Positions 14,598-22,025 of a DNA stretch of 41,918 bases are shown piece after piece. Position 1 is the first letter of the stretch, and every line of letters starts with the position of its first letter. The stretch is taken from the NCBI GenBank assembly GCA_964466035.1, contig CAYXLR010000018.1:1-41918 (forward strand), written 5' to 3'. This DNA comes from JANQEA01 sp964466035 (lineage in GTDB: Bacteria; Bipolaricaulota; Bipolaricaulia; UBA7950; UBA9294). A program made the translations under genes and the position numbers. A model generated the notes under the pieces. The model saw only the letters and a program-made list of their open reading frames with translations, ran no database searches and had not been told where the DNA came from.

Positions 14598-15365
14598 TTG
14601 CGAGCCTGGCTCCGTGAACGTCGACGGTCCCGCCTCAGAGGGCGTCCGTTCCCCGAGGAATGGGACACCGTGCTCGAGCGAAACGTCCCGGTCTACGGCC
14701 GGCTGTCCGACGCCGATCGGACCGAGCTGAAGGGGCGCATCCAGGTCTTCCTCGCCGAGAAGCGGTTCGAGGGAGCGGGGGGGCTGCCGATCACCGACGA
14801 GATCCGCGTGACGATCGCCGCCCACGCCTGCGTCCTTCTCCTTCATCGGCCGACCGACTACTACCCGGGACTGTACACGATCATCGTCTACCCCGGGACG
14901 TACGTCGCCGATCGGACCGTGCGAGAGCCGATGGGCATCGTCACCGAGCGGACCGAGACGCGGCTCGGGGAATCGTCCTCCCGCGGAGCGGTCGTCCTCT
15001 CGTGGGACGCCGTCGAAGCGGCGGCCTCGGACGTCGGCGACTGCCGGAACGTCGTCCTGCACGAGTTCGCGCACCAGCTCGACGCCGAGGACGGCTCGGT
15101 CGAGGGGACGCCGGTCCTGTCCGACCGTTCGAGGTACGTTGCCTGGGCGCGGATCCTCGGGCGGGAGTACGAACGGCTCCGCCGCGACGCCTCTCGCGGC
15201 CGGAACACGGTCCTCGACCGCTACGGCGCGACCAGCCCGGCCGAGTTCTTCGCCGTCGCCACCGAGTGCTTCTTCACGCGGCCGGGCCTGCTGAAGGCGA
15301 GGCACCCGGAGCTGTACGCCGAGCTGAAGGGCTATTACCGGCAGGACCCGGCGGGCGGCCGCTAG
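14598..15365 (+). CDS. MtfA-like (M90) zinc metallopeptidase
   Basis: The 255-residue protein starts at TTG 14598, chosen for the GGGGAG five bases upstream. Family marks are PFPEEWDTVLERNVPVYGRL, LKGRIQVFLAEKRFEGAGGL, the ITDEIRVTIAAHACVLLL block, and the zinc site VVLHEFAHQLDAEDG (HExxH at ~155-159). The third acidic ligand is likely in SPAEFFAVATECFF. E. coli MtfA controls the glucose phosphotransferase system by sequestering Mlc and cleaves peptides; no such system is visible here. It follows lemA by 33 bases and ends overlapping the convergent ribokinase by four bases. The role may be quality control at the envelope together with LemA, which is inference. Confidence 0.88.
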   Translation: MRAWLRERRRSRLRGRPFPEEWDTVLERNVPVYGRLSDADRTELKGRIQVFLAEKRFEGAGGLPITDEIRVTIAAHACVLLLHRPTDYYPGLYTIIVYPGTYVADRTVREPMGIVTERTETRLGESSSRGAVVLSWDAVEAAASDVGDCRNVVLHEFAHQLDAEDGSVEGTPVLSDRSRYVAWARILGREYERLRRDASRGRNTVLDRYGATSPAEFFAVATECFFTRPGLLKARHPELYAELKGYYRQDPAGGR

Positions 15366-16291
15366 CCGCCTCCATCCTCCCTTGAAGCCAGGAGGGAGAG
15401 GACGTCCTCGAGAGTCGGCAGCGACGGCTGCGCCCCGCGGGCGGTCGTCGCCAGCGCGCCGGCGACAACGGCGAACGGGATCGCTTCTTCCAGCGATCGG
15501 GTGGGAAGCACGCACGCGAGCGCACCGGCGAACGCGTCGCCGGCCGCCGTCGTGTCGACGACGTTGACCTTCGGTGCGGGGGACCGCGCGACCGATCCCC
15601 CCGAAGCGAACCAGACGGCGCCTTCGCCGCCGACGGTGCAGACGACGTTCTCGATCCCGGCGTCGAGGAGCCGCCGCGCGCCGGCTTCGAGGTCGTCGTC
15701 CCCGCTGACGACCCGAAGCTCGGCCTCGTTCGGCGTGAGGACGCCGATCCGCGACAGAGGCAGCGCCGAGAGGTCGTGCGCCGGGGCCGGATCGAGGACG
15801 ACGAGCGGCTCGGCCGGCGGCAGGACGCCGAGGAGAAAGGCGACCGTCTCGATCGGGATCTCGAGCTGGAGGAGGATCACGTCGGCTTCGATGATTCGCT
15901 TGAGACGGCGCTCGACGTACTCGATGTCCACCCGGCCGTTCGCCCCCGCGGCGAGGACGATCGCGTTGCCGCCGGCCGCGTCGACCCAGATGCTCGCCAG
16001 GCCGGACGCGGTCGCCGGCTCGATCTCGACGGCGCTGACGTCGACGTCCGCGCCGCGAAGACCGTCGAGGAGGCGCTTCCCGAACGGGTCGTCGCCGACC
16101 TTGCCGTACAGGTGCACGTCGGCGCCGAGGCGGGCCGCGGCGACCGCCTGGTTCGCCCCCTTCCCTCCGGGATAGATCGCGACGTCGCGTCCGCGGAGCG
16201 TTTCCCCAGGCGACGGCATCCTCGGGACCTCGACGACGAGGTCCGTGTTGATGCCCCCGACGACGGCGATCGTTGGTCTCTCGAAATTCAC
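15362..16291 (-). CDS. rbsK: ribokinase (PfkB family)
   Basis: At 309 residues this is a complete ribokinase-type PfkB sugar kinase. Visible motifs are VVGGINTDLVVEVPRMPSPGE (substrate lid and the N-x-D sugar contact), the first PfkB signature IYPGGKGANQAVAAARLG, LTPNEAEL, and the second signature VVDTTAAGDAFAGAL with the catalytic Asp in AAGDAF. It phosphorylates the C5 hydroxyl of ribose with ATP. The nucleoside hydrolase gene lies 15 bases upstream on the same strand, so the pair frees ribose from nucleosides and phosphorylates it for central metabolism. Confidence 0.9.
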   Translation of the reverse strand: MNFERPTIAVVGGINTDLVVEVPRMPSPGETLRGRDVAIYPGGKGANQAVAAARLGADVHLYGKVGDDPFGKRLLDGLRGADVDVSAVEIEPATASGLASIWVDAAGGNAIVLAAGANGRVDIEYVERRLKRIIEADVILLQLEIPIETVAFLLGVLPPAEPLVVLDPAPAHDLSALPLSRIGVLTPNEAELRVVSGDDDLEAGARRLLDAGIENVVCTVGGEGAVWFASGGSVARSPAPKVNVVDTTAAGDAFAGALACVLPTRSLEEAIPFAVVAGALATTARGAQPSLPTLEDVLSLLASREDGGG

Positions 16292-16306
16292 GCTCGGCGC
16301 TCCCGG

Positions 16307-17230
16307 CTACCGGACCGCGGCGTACAGGACCTCGAGGAACCGCGCGCGCGACGCCTCGAGCACGACGTCCGCGTTCGGCTCCTTCCCGGTCACCTGCAGG
16401 TGGTCGACGACGGTCGACCCGCGGGTCAGCTCGCTCTTCGTCTCGACGTCGACGCGCAGCCGCTTGACGACCGTGGCGACGTCCGGCTCGAGCGCCACGG
16501 CCATCGCGATCGGGTCGGGAAGGTCGAAGCCGTCCTGCTTCAGGTACTCGATCCCGAACCGGCGGAGCGCCGCCTGGATGTCGACGCAGTACGCGGCGAG
16601 GTCGGAGACGGAGCGCAGCTCGGCCGCCTCCTCGGCGGTGAACGTCGCGTGCTTGTGGGAGACGTCCCACCCGACCATCTCGATCGGGAGGGACGACTCG
16701 AAGACGATCTTCGCCGCGTCCGGGTCGACCCAGACGTTGTATTCGGCCGCCGGAACGATGTTCCCGTAGCCGAAGCCGATCCCGCCCATGACCACGCACC
16801 GCTCGACCTTCGCCGCGAGCGCCGGGTCGCGCAGGAGCGCGGTGGCGACGTTGGTCAGCGGCCCGAGCGTCACGAGGGTGATCTCGCCGGCGAAGCGGGC
16901 GACGGTGTCGAGGAGGACGTCGACGGCGTGGCCTTCCGCCGGCTGCCGGCCGGTCAGCGGCAGGCCGATGTCTCCGAGACCGTCCTCTCCGTGACAGAAC
17001 TGGGCCGTCTCCAGCTCTCGGAGGATCGGCTTGTCGAGGCCGGCGTAGACCGGAACGGATTTCCCGCATTGCGCGACGGTGTAGAGGGCGTTCTGCACCC
17101 CGGATTCGAGCGGGACGTTTCCGGCGACGACGGTGATCGCTTCGACCTCGACGTCGGGATGGTTGAGGGCCATGACGAGCGCGACCGCGTCGTCGGAGGC
17201 GGTGTCGGTGTCGATCAGGAAACGGCGCAA
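16307..17230 (-). CDS. inosine/uridine-preferring nucleoside hydrolase
   Basis: The 307-residue protein hydrolyses the N-glycosidic bond of ribonucleosides. The calcium-binding signature FLIDTDTASDDAVALVMAL is at the N-terminus, followed by ITVVAGNVPLESGVQNAL, VPVYAGLDKPI, ITLVTLGPLTNVATAL, VVMGGIGFGYGNIVPAAEYNVW as successive family blocks, and DPIAMAVAL near the end. TTG 17230 is preferred because AGGAGGAG is well placed directly upstream; an in-frame ATG at 17254 would add eight residues (MDPQKEEP) but its GGAGG is only one base away. It is followed by rbsK in one operon. Confidence 0.9.
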   Translation of the reverse strand: MRRFLIDTDTASDDAVALVMALNHPDVEVEAITVVAGNVPLESGVQNALYTVAQCGKSVPVYAGLDKPILRELETAQFCHGEDGLGDIGLPLTGRQPAEGHAVDVLLDTVARFAGEITLVTLGPLTNVATALLRDPALAAKVERCVVMGGIGFGYGNIVPAAEYNVWVDPDAAKIVFESSLPIEMVGWDVSHKHATFTAEEAAELRSVSDLAAYCVDIQAALRRFGIEYLKQDGFDLPDPIAMAVALEPDVATVVKRLRVDVETKSELTRGSTVVDHLQVTGKEPNADVVLEASRARFLEVLYAAVR

Positions 17231-17317
17231 CGGCTCCTCCTTCTGCGGATCCATGCCTCCGAAGTCGGCGGGGTCTACGATACCTCGGGGCCGGCTTCGC
17301 GCCAAGCGGCCGGTCCG

Positions 17318-17346
17318 TTGACAGGGAAGGGCGCGCCCGGGATGAT
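17318..17346 (+). promoter_or_regulatory. promoter of the B3/B4-domain gene
   Basis: TTGACA (17318-17323, exact) is followed by 17 bases and GATGAT (17341-17346, four of six), with the GTG start at 17406. The spacer contains the palindrome GGGCGCGCCC. Confidence 0.5.
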
Positions 17347-17405
17347 GGGAGCCCGGACGGCCGAGCGCGTTCGGTGCAGGTTCGCCGGAATCAGGAGGCC
17401 CCATC

Positions 17406-18110
17406 GTGACCGAGACGGCGTATCGACTCGAGTCCGATCCGTCGTTGACGCCCTCGCCCGTTCTCCCGGCCTTGATCTGGGCCGAGGGGATCGACCCGCC
17501 GGCGCCGACGGAAGGGACACCCGAGGCGCTGGCCGAGCTCCTCGCGCGGGTTCGGTCGGCCGGCGAGGCGTTCGTTCCCCAGGAGATGCGGCGGCGCGTC
17601 CGGGGGACGCTCCGGCACGGGGTGTACAAGCCGAGCGGGCGGGGCAAGCCGGCGAGCGAGTTCCTCCTGCGGGCGGCGCTCTCCGACGCCTTCCCGCGGG
17701 TCAACCGGCCGGTCGACGTGAACAACCTCGTCAGCCTCGAGTCCGGACTCCCCGGCTCGATCTTCGACGCGGCGCTCTCCGGACGGCGCCTTCTCATCCG
17801 CCGCGGCGCTCCCGGCGAATCCTACGTGTTCAATCCGTCCGGGCAGTCGATCGACCTCCAGGACCTCCTCCTTGTCTGCCGTTTCACCGACGGCGCCTGG
17901 GAGCCATGCGGCAACCCGGTGAAGGACTCGATGGAGACGAAGATCCGCCCCGAGACGCGTGACGTGGTCGCCGTCCTGTACGCGCCGGCCGACGAGCCGG
18001 TCGAGTCGGTCGAGCGCTGGGCCGGCCGGTACGCCGAGCTCCTGGTGCGCCACTGCGGCGCCGAGCGCGTCGGCCGTCACGTCGGGTTCGACGGATCGCC
18101 GAGGCCGTGA
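17406..18110 (+). CDS. B3/B4 tRNA-editing-domain protein (PheRS beta-related)
   Basis: The 234-residue protein is a free-standing B3/B4 domain, the editing module of phenylalanyl-tRNA synthetase beta. Supporting blocks are RGTLRHGVYKPSGRGKPASE, FLLRAALSDAFPRVNRPVDVNNLVSLESGLPGS broken by the typical N-x-x-N pair, and YVFNPSGQSIDLQDLLLVC with a final GNPVKDSMETKI. Free-standing members may clear mischarged tRNAs or amino-acid-like compounds; the activity here is not known. GTG 17406 has AGGAGG seven bases upstream. It converges with the nitroreductase gene (6-base gap). Confidence 0.8.
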   Translation: MTETAYRLESDPSLTPSPVLPALIWAEGIDPPAPTEGTPEALAELLARVRSAGEAFVPQEMRRRVRGTLRHGVYKPSGRGKPASEFLLRAALSDAFPRVNRPVDVNNLVSLESGLPGSIFDAALSGRRLLIRRGAPGESYVFNPSGQSIDLQDLLLVCRFTDGAWEPCGNPVKDSMETKIRPETRDVVAVLYAPADEPVESVERWAGRYAELLVRHCGAERVGRHVGFDGSPRP

Positions 18111-18116
18111 GGCCCG

Positions 18117-18617
18117 TCAGTACGACTCCCAGTGGACGCGGTCCGGCTCGTACTGCGTCCGGGGAGGGACGGCCTCCGAAGGGACGCCGACCGGGATGAG
18201 GGCGAAGACGTGGAGGTCCTCCGGAATTCCGACCAGCTCGCGCACGGCCGCTTGCAGCTCGTCGCGCATCCCGCACCACGTCGCGCCGAGGCCGAGGTTG
18301 GCCAGCGCGAGGAGCAGGTTCTCCGTCGAGCCCCCCATGTCCTGATCGAACCAAGTGTACCCCTCCTTCTTTCCGAACGGCAGGACGACGGCCCCGGCGT
18401 CGACGCCGAACTTGGCGTACGGATGCGCCGCGCAGACGGCTCGGACCCTCTCCTTCTCCGTGACGACCACGAACTCCCACGGCCTGGCGTTGCGAGCCGA
18501 CGGAGCGGCCATCGCCGCCTTCAGCGCGACCTCGAGCTTCTCGCGATCGACCGGCTCGCCGGTGAACCCCCGGACCGATCGGCGCGCGGTGATGAACTGC
18601 AGAACGTCTTTGCCCAT
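18117..18617 (-). CDS. nitroreductase family FMN protein
   Basis: The 166-residue protein is a compact nitroreductase-fold flavoprotein. It opens with VLQFITARRSVRGFTGEPVD, where R-R-S-V-R binds the FMN phosphate, continues AAMAAPSARNARPWEFVVV, and has MGGSTENLLLALANLGLGATWCG before a final LIPVGVPSE. Such enzymes transfer electrons from NAD(P)H to nitro compounds, quinones or flavins. The short form lacks extended insertions. ATG 18617 has AGGAGG seven bases upstream. It is divergent from the MFS transporter. Confidence 0.87.
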   Translation of the reverse strand: MGKDVLQFITARRSVRGFTGEPVDREKLEVALKAAMAAPSARNARPWEFVVVTEKERVRAVCAAHPYAKFGVDAGAVVLPFGKKEGYTWFDQDMGGSTENLLLALANLGLGATWCGMRDELQAAVRELVGIPEDLHVFALIPVGVPSEAVPPRTQYEPDRVHWESY

Positions 18618-18725
18618 TGGAGTGCCTCCTCAAAGGTGGATTCGGTCGGACCGACGTTCACTCTAGCCGAAGCGGCGGCGGGACGCGAGCCGACGGTTGT
18701 CTCCGTGTTCCGCCCCTCCGGTCTC

Positions 18726-18753
18726 TTGACATCCCTTCGCCCGGCGCTATACT
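18726..18753 (+). promoter_or_regulatory. strong sigma70-type promoter of the MFS gene
   Basis: TTGACA (18726-18731, exact), a 16-base spacer and TATACT (18748-18753, five of six) give the best promoter in the window. The predicted start near 18760 leaves a ~60-base leader that contains a strong hairpin. Confidence 0.65.
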
Positions 18754-18775
18754 TCGCCGGATTCGTGCGGAACCT

Positions 18776-18795
18776 CCCAACTCGAACGAGTTGGG
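18776..18795 (+). promoter_or_regulatory. perfect inverted repeat / hairpin in the MFS leader
   Basis: CCCAACTCG (18776-18784) and CGAGTTGGG (18787-18795) are exact complements separated by AA. It lies about 16 bases after the predicted transcription start and 25 bases before the ATG. It can act as a repressor operator in DNA or as an RNA hairpin near the ribosome binding region. Confidence 0.55.
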
Positions 18796-18820
18796 AATTC
18801 GCTTTGGACGGTGGTTTTCG

Positions 18821-20230
18821 ATGGCGAGGTCCCTGAGATCCTGGTGGCGCGAAGCGGAGCGTTGGTACCTGGCGGTCGGCCTGGCCAACCTCGTGCTCGG
18901 CACCTCGTCGGTCCTCATCCCGCTCGCGGTGGCCGAGGTGTATGGACGCTCGGTCGGTGCGGTCGGGCTCCTCGCGAGCTACGTCAGCCTGATCGGCGTG
19001 GTGGGCAGCCTCGTCTGGGGCCGGCTGTCCGACGTCGCGCATCGCCGGAAGCCGTTCGTGGTCCTCAGCTACGCGGCCGTTGGGATCTGTTTCCTCGCGA
19101 TCTCGTTCGCGTCGACCTTCGGTCGGCTCGCGCTGTTCAACATGCTGTTCAACTTCTTCTGGATGGCGAACGCCTCGGTGACGGTGCTGATCGTGATCGA
19201 GAACCGGGATCAATCGACGTGGGAGAGGAAGATCGGTCACCTGAATCAGATCGGTGCGATCGGATGGGTCGCCGGCCTCGCTCTGGGTAGCGCGTGGACC
19301 GCCGTCCTCTCTCGATCGGCCGGCGAGGTGGTGACGATCCGTTCCCTCTTCGCGATGATCGGGCTCGGCAGCCTCGCCGCGTCGTTCCTGGCGTACCGGT
19401 TCATCCCGCGAACGATCCCGCGGTTCACCCTCCGGAAGTTCCGCGGCACGGTCCTGGCGATGGGGAACTTCATCGCGGAGAAGGCGCGGTTCGCGCCGCT
19501 GCACCTGTACCATCGCTTGCACCCCCGAAGGGTCTTCCGGCTGTTCACCCGGCCCGAGGGGTTTCGCCCCGGGACCCGCCGGTTTCTTTTGGCGACGTGG
19601 ATCTCCTACATGGGGCTGGGCTTCTTCGGGATCCCACTGCCGTTGCTGCTCTCGGAGCGATTCGGGTTCCCGTCGTCGCTGGTCTTCGTCCTGTTCATGA
19701 TCCAACACGTGGGGATCGCCCTCGCCTACCCGCTGGCGGCGAAGCGGATCCGGCGGCTGGGGAACCGCTCGGTTCAGGCCGCTTCGCTGGCGATCCGCCT
19801 GGTCCTGTTCGGCGGCGCCGCAGCGTACCTGTTCGCCTCGACATCGGTCCCGCCGATGGCGGTCCTTCTCGCCGCGTTCGTCGTCTACGGGGTGACCTGG
19901 TCGTACTTCCAGCTGTCGGGGGTCGCCCTGACGTCGCGCCTCGCGCGCGAGGAGAACCGCGGGGCCGCGCTCGGCGTGTACAACGCGCTGGCCGGGTTCG
20001 GATGGATCCTCGCGGGAGTCGGAAGCAGCTTCTTGGCCGAGCGGGCCGGATACGCGGCGACGTTCGGCGTTGCGGCCGGGCTCCTGCTGATCAGCCTGAC
20101 GGTCCTTCGGTTCGTCCCCGATCCGGTGAAGGCGAAGGCGGAGGATCCGGCGCCGCGGTCGGCGTCCCCCTCGGGAATCCGGCCGTTGTTGCTGCGTCCG
20201 ATCGCCGGCCGGGCGGTCGGTCGCCGCTGA
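18821..20230 (+). CDS. major facilitator superfamily transporter
   Basis: The 469-residue protein has about twelve hydrophobic helices in two halves joined by a long basic cytoplasmic loop (FTLRKFRGTV to FRPGTRR). The first half carries the MFS A-motif-like loop VWGRLSDVAHRRKPFVV. The second half contains LARRLAREENRGAALGVYN-like sequence (SRLAREENRGAALG) before GFGWILAGVGSSFLAE. The substrate cannot be read; drug or sugar exporters of this shape are common. ATG 18821 follows GGTGG. The gene has its own strong promoter and leader hairpin and precedes an Eis-like acetyltransferase gene. Confidence 0.87.
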   Translation: MARSLRSWWREAERWYLAVGLANLVLGTSSVLIPLAVAEVYGRSVGAVGLLASYVSLIGVVGSLVWGRLSDVAHRRKPFVVLSYAAVGICFLAISFASTFGRLALFNMLFNFFWMANASVTVLIVIENRDQSTWERKIGHLNQIGAIGWVAGLALGSAWTAVLSRSAGEVVTIRSLFAMIGLGSLAASFLAYRFIPRTIPRFTLRKFRGTVLAMGNFIAEKARFAPLHLYHRLHPRRVFRLFTRPEGFRPGTRRFLLATWISYMGLGFFGIPLPLLLSERFGFPSSLVFVLFMIQHVGIALAYPLAAKRIRRLGNRSVQAASLAIRLVLFGGAAAYLFASTSVPPMAVLLAAFVVYGVTWSYFQLSGVALTSRLAREENRGAALGVYNALAGFGWILAGVGSSFLAERAGYAATFGVAAGLLLISLTVLRFVPDPVKAKAEDPAPRSASPSGIRPLLLRPIAGRAVGRR

Positions 20231-20293
20231 GACGACGGGGGGCGCGACAGGAACCTCGCCTCGCGGATCGCGGACCGACCCCGGGATCCGGCT

Positions 20294-20333
20294 TCGAACC
20301 CGGTTCGAGGGGGTCAGGTCGAATCGGTACAAT
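20294..20333 (+). promoter_or_regulatory. palindrome and -10 element upstream of the Eis-like gene
   Basis: TCGAACC (20294-20300) and GGTTCGA (20302-20308) form a perfect repeat around one base, 20 bases before a TACAAT box (20328-20333, five of six). The palindrome occupies the -35 position, where no consensus hexamer exists, so it may bind an activator or repressor. The gene starts at 20353. Confidence 0.45.
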
Positions 20334-20352
20334 CCGCGAACGGGGTGATCCG

Positions 20353-21534
20353 GTGTTCGAGTATCGGACGGTCGAGGTTCTTGAAGAGGTCGCGGAACTG
20401 GCGAAGTCGGCCTTCGTCATCCGGCGTCCGGACCAACCGGCCGCCGTCGAGTGGCTCGAGTGGTCGGTGAAGCACGGACAGAGACTGTACGGCGTCTACG
20501 ACGGGACGAGGCTTGTGGCCGTCTACATGCTGTACGGCTTCCGGATGCGCCTGCGCGATTCGGTCGTCCCCATGGGCGGGATCGGCCTCCTCTGCTCGCG
20601 CCTCGACGCGCGGGGAAAGGGCGCCGTACGGCTCATGCTCGAGCGAAGCCTCGAGACGATGCGCGAGGCGGGGCACGTCGTGTCGGTCCTCAATCCGTTC
20701 GACGAATCGTTCTATCGGAAGTACGGGTGGGAGATGTTCGAGCAGTACCAGCGGGTCGAGCTTCCGCCGGCCGCGCTTGAGATCCCCGAGGGACCCTCGG
20801 TCGAAGAGGTGGTCGACCTGCCGTTTCCCGACGACGCGTCGATGGCGTTCTACAACGAGTACGCCCGGGATCGCTACACGTTGATTCAACGAAGCGCGCG
20901 GGAGTGGGAGCAACGCTTGCGAATCTTCTCTCGGAATTCGAACACGGCCGCGCGCGGCGTGGCCCGCGTCTCGCGCGACGGTGGGGTCGTCGGCTTGATC
21001 GGTTACGACCTCTCCGGAAAGGCGGACGACTGGCATCCGACGTTCACCGTGACCCTGTTCGTCCACGAGGACGAGCCGGCGAAACGGGCGATGCTCCGGT
21101 ACCTCAAGGCGCTGTCTCATCAAGTGAAGACGATCCGGTTCGAGCTCCCCGTCGACGTCGACCTCTGGCCGTATCTCTCCGACCGGCCGGGCAAGCGCGA
21201 GATCCGCGACCAGTTCATGATCCGGGTCGTGTCGATCGACGCGCTCGACGGGCTGGAAGTCGACGCGGGCGATCTGTCGATCGCCGTCGAGGTCGCGGAC
21301 GCGCGGGCGCCGTGGAACGCGGGGGTCTGGCGGTTCACGGTCGAGCAGGGCGTCCTGCACGTCGAGCCGGCGGATCGGGCCGACCTTCGCTGCGGGATCG
21401 GGCCCCTGTCGAGCGTTCTCTCCGGGTTCACCGACGTCTCGGAGATGATCGCCGCCGGGCGGATCGAGCCGTTGCCTTCGTACGCGGGCCAGGATCTGCC
21501 CCGGGCGACGACGTTCCTCGCGGACTACTTCTGA
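20353..21534 (+). CDS. Eis-like GNAT N-acetyltransferase with C-terminal SCP2-type domain
   Basis: The 393-residue protein has the three-part Eis layout. The first GNAT domain shows LYGVYDGTRLVAVYMLY, the acetyl-CoA block IGLLCSRLDARGKGAVRLMLERSLETM split across its P-loop (R-x-x-G-K-G), and SVLNPFDESFYRKYGWE. A second GNAT-like region contains VVGLIGYDLSGK and KRAMLRYLKAL. The SCP2-like end runs from FMIRVVSIDALDGLEV to the terminus. In mycobacterial Eis the C-terminal Phe carboxylate takes part in catalysis; this protein also ends in Phe (FLADYF). GTG 20353 follows GGGTGATCC. It may acetylate amines or aminoglycoside-like compounds; the substrate is unknown. Confidence 0.85.
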   Translation: MFEYRTVEVLEEVAELAKSAFVIRRPDQPAAVEWLEWSVKHGQRLYGVYDGTRLVAVYMLYGFRMRLRDSVVPMGGIGLLCSRLDARGKGAVRLMLERSLETMREAGHVVSVLNPFDESFYRKYGWEMFEQYQRVELPPAALEIPEGPSVEEVVDLPFPDDASMAFYNEYARDRYTLIQRSAREWEQRLRIFSRNSNTAARGVARVSRDGGVVGLIGYDLSGKADDWHPTFTVTLFVHEDEPAKRAMLRYLKALSHQVKTIRFELPVDVDLWPYLSDRPGKREIRDQFMIRVVSIDALDGLEVDAGDLSIAVEVADARAPWNAGVWRFTVEQGVLHVEPADRADLRCGIGPLSSVLSGFTDVSEMIAAGRIEPLPSYAGQDLPRATTFLADYF

Positions 21535-21562
21535 GATCGCCGTGGGGTACGGCGGGGACGGC

Positions 21563-22024
21563 GTGAACGAACGGCGAACGGCGCGGTACGGGCGGATCTA
21601 CGGACAGCTCCGCGATCTGATCGAGGGAAAGTCTCCCGACCTGACCGCGGCGATGGCGACGGTCTGCGCCGTCCTTCACGCCAAGATGCCGCACCACTTC
21701 TGGACCGGCTTCTACCTCGTCGAAGGGGATCGGCTCCACGTCGGTCCGTATCAGGGACCGGTCGCCTGCCAGGTGCTCGAGGGACGGGGCGTCTGCGTCG
21801 AGGCCGTCCGGACGAAGCGGCCGGTCGTCGTCCCGGACGTCCGCGCCTTTCCCGGGTACGTTCCCTGCGACGCGCGAGCGAAGAGCGAGATCGTGATTCC
21901 CGTTCTGAAGGACGGGGAGGTCGTCGCCGTCTTCGACGTCGACTCGGACGAGGTCGACCGGTTCAGCGAAGCGGACGTCGCACCGCTGGCGAAGATCCTG
22001 TCGCTTCTCGACCCCTACCTGTAG
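21563..22024 (+). CDS. msrC: free methionine-(R)-sulfoxide reductase (GAF domain)
   Basis: The 153-residue GAF protein reduces free L-methionine-(R)-sulfoxide with thioredoxin-type electrons. It has HFWTGFYLVEGDRLHVGPYQG, then the redox cysteines in ACQVLEGRGVC (Cys69 and Cys78) and VPCDARAKSEIVIPV (Cys102); the 24-residue gap from the second to the third cysteine matches E. coli fRMsr. The usual GVCG reads GVCV. GTG 21563 is preferred for the GGGG five bases upstream; GTG 21542 is an in-frame alternative. It follows the Eis-like gene by 28 bases on the same strand and is convergent with the M20 peptidase. Confidence 0.88.
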   Translation: MNERRTARYGRIYGQLRDLIEGKSPDLTAAMATVCAVLHAKMPHHFWTGFYLVEGDRLHVGPYQGPVACQVLEGRGVCVEAVRTKRPVVVPDVRAFPGYVPCDARAKSEIVIPVLKDGEVVAVFDVDSDEVDRFSEADVAPLAKILSLLDPYL

Positions 22025-22025
22025 G

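Noticed and set aside
13806..17069. 1087-codon open frame on the minus strand
   Set aside because: It covers lemA and the M90 peptidase antisense and the ribokinase and nucleoside hydrolase in a wrong frame, with low-complexity Arg-rich sequence.
19294..20352. long in-frame extension upstream of the Eis-like gene
   Set aside because: It overlaps the MFS gene in another frame with low-complexity sequence; the GNAT domain begins at GTG 20353 with its own promoter-like region.
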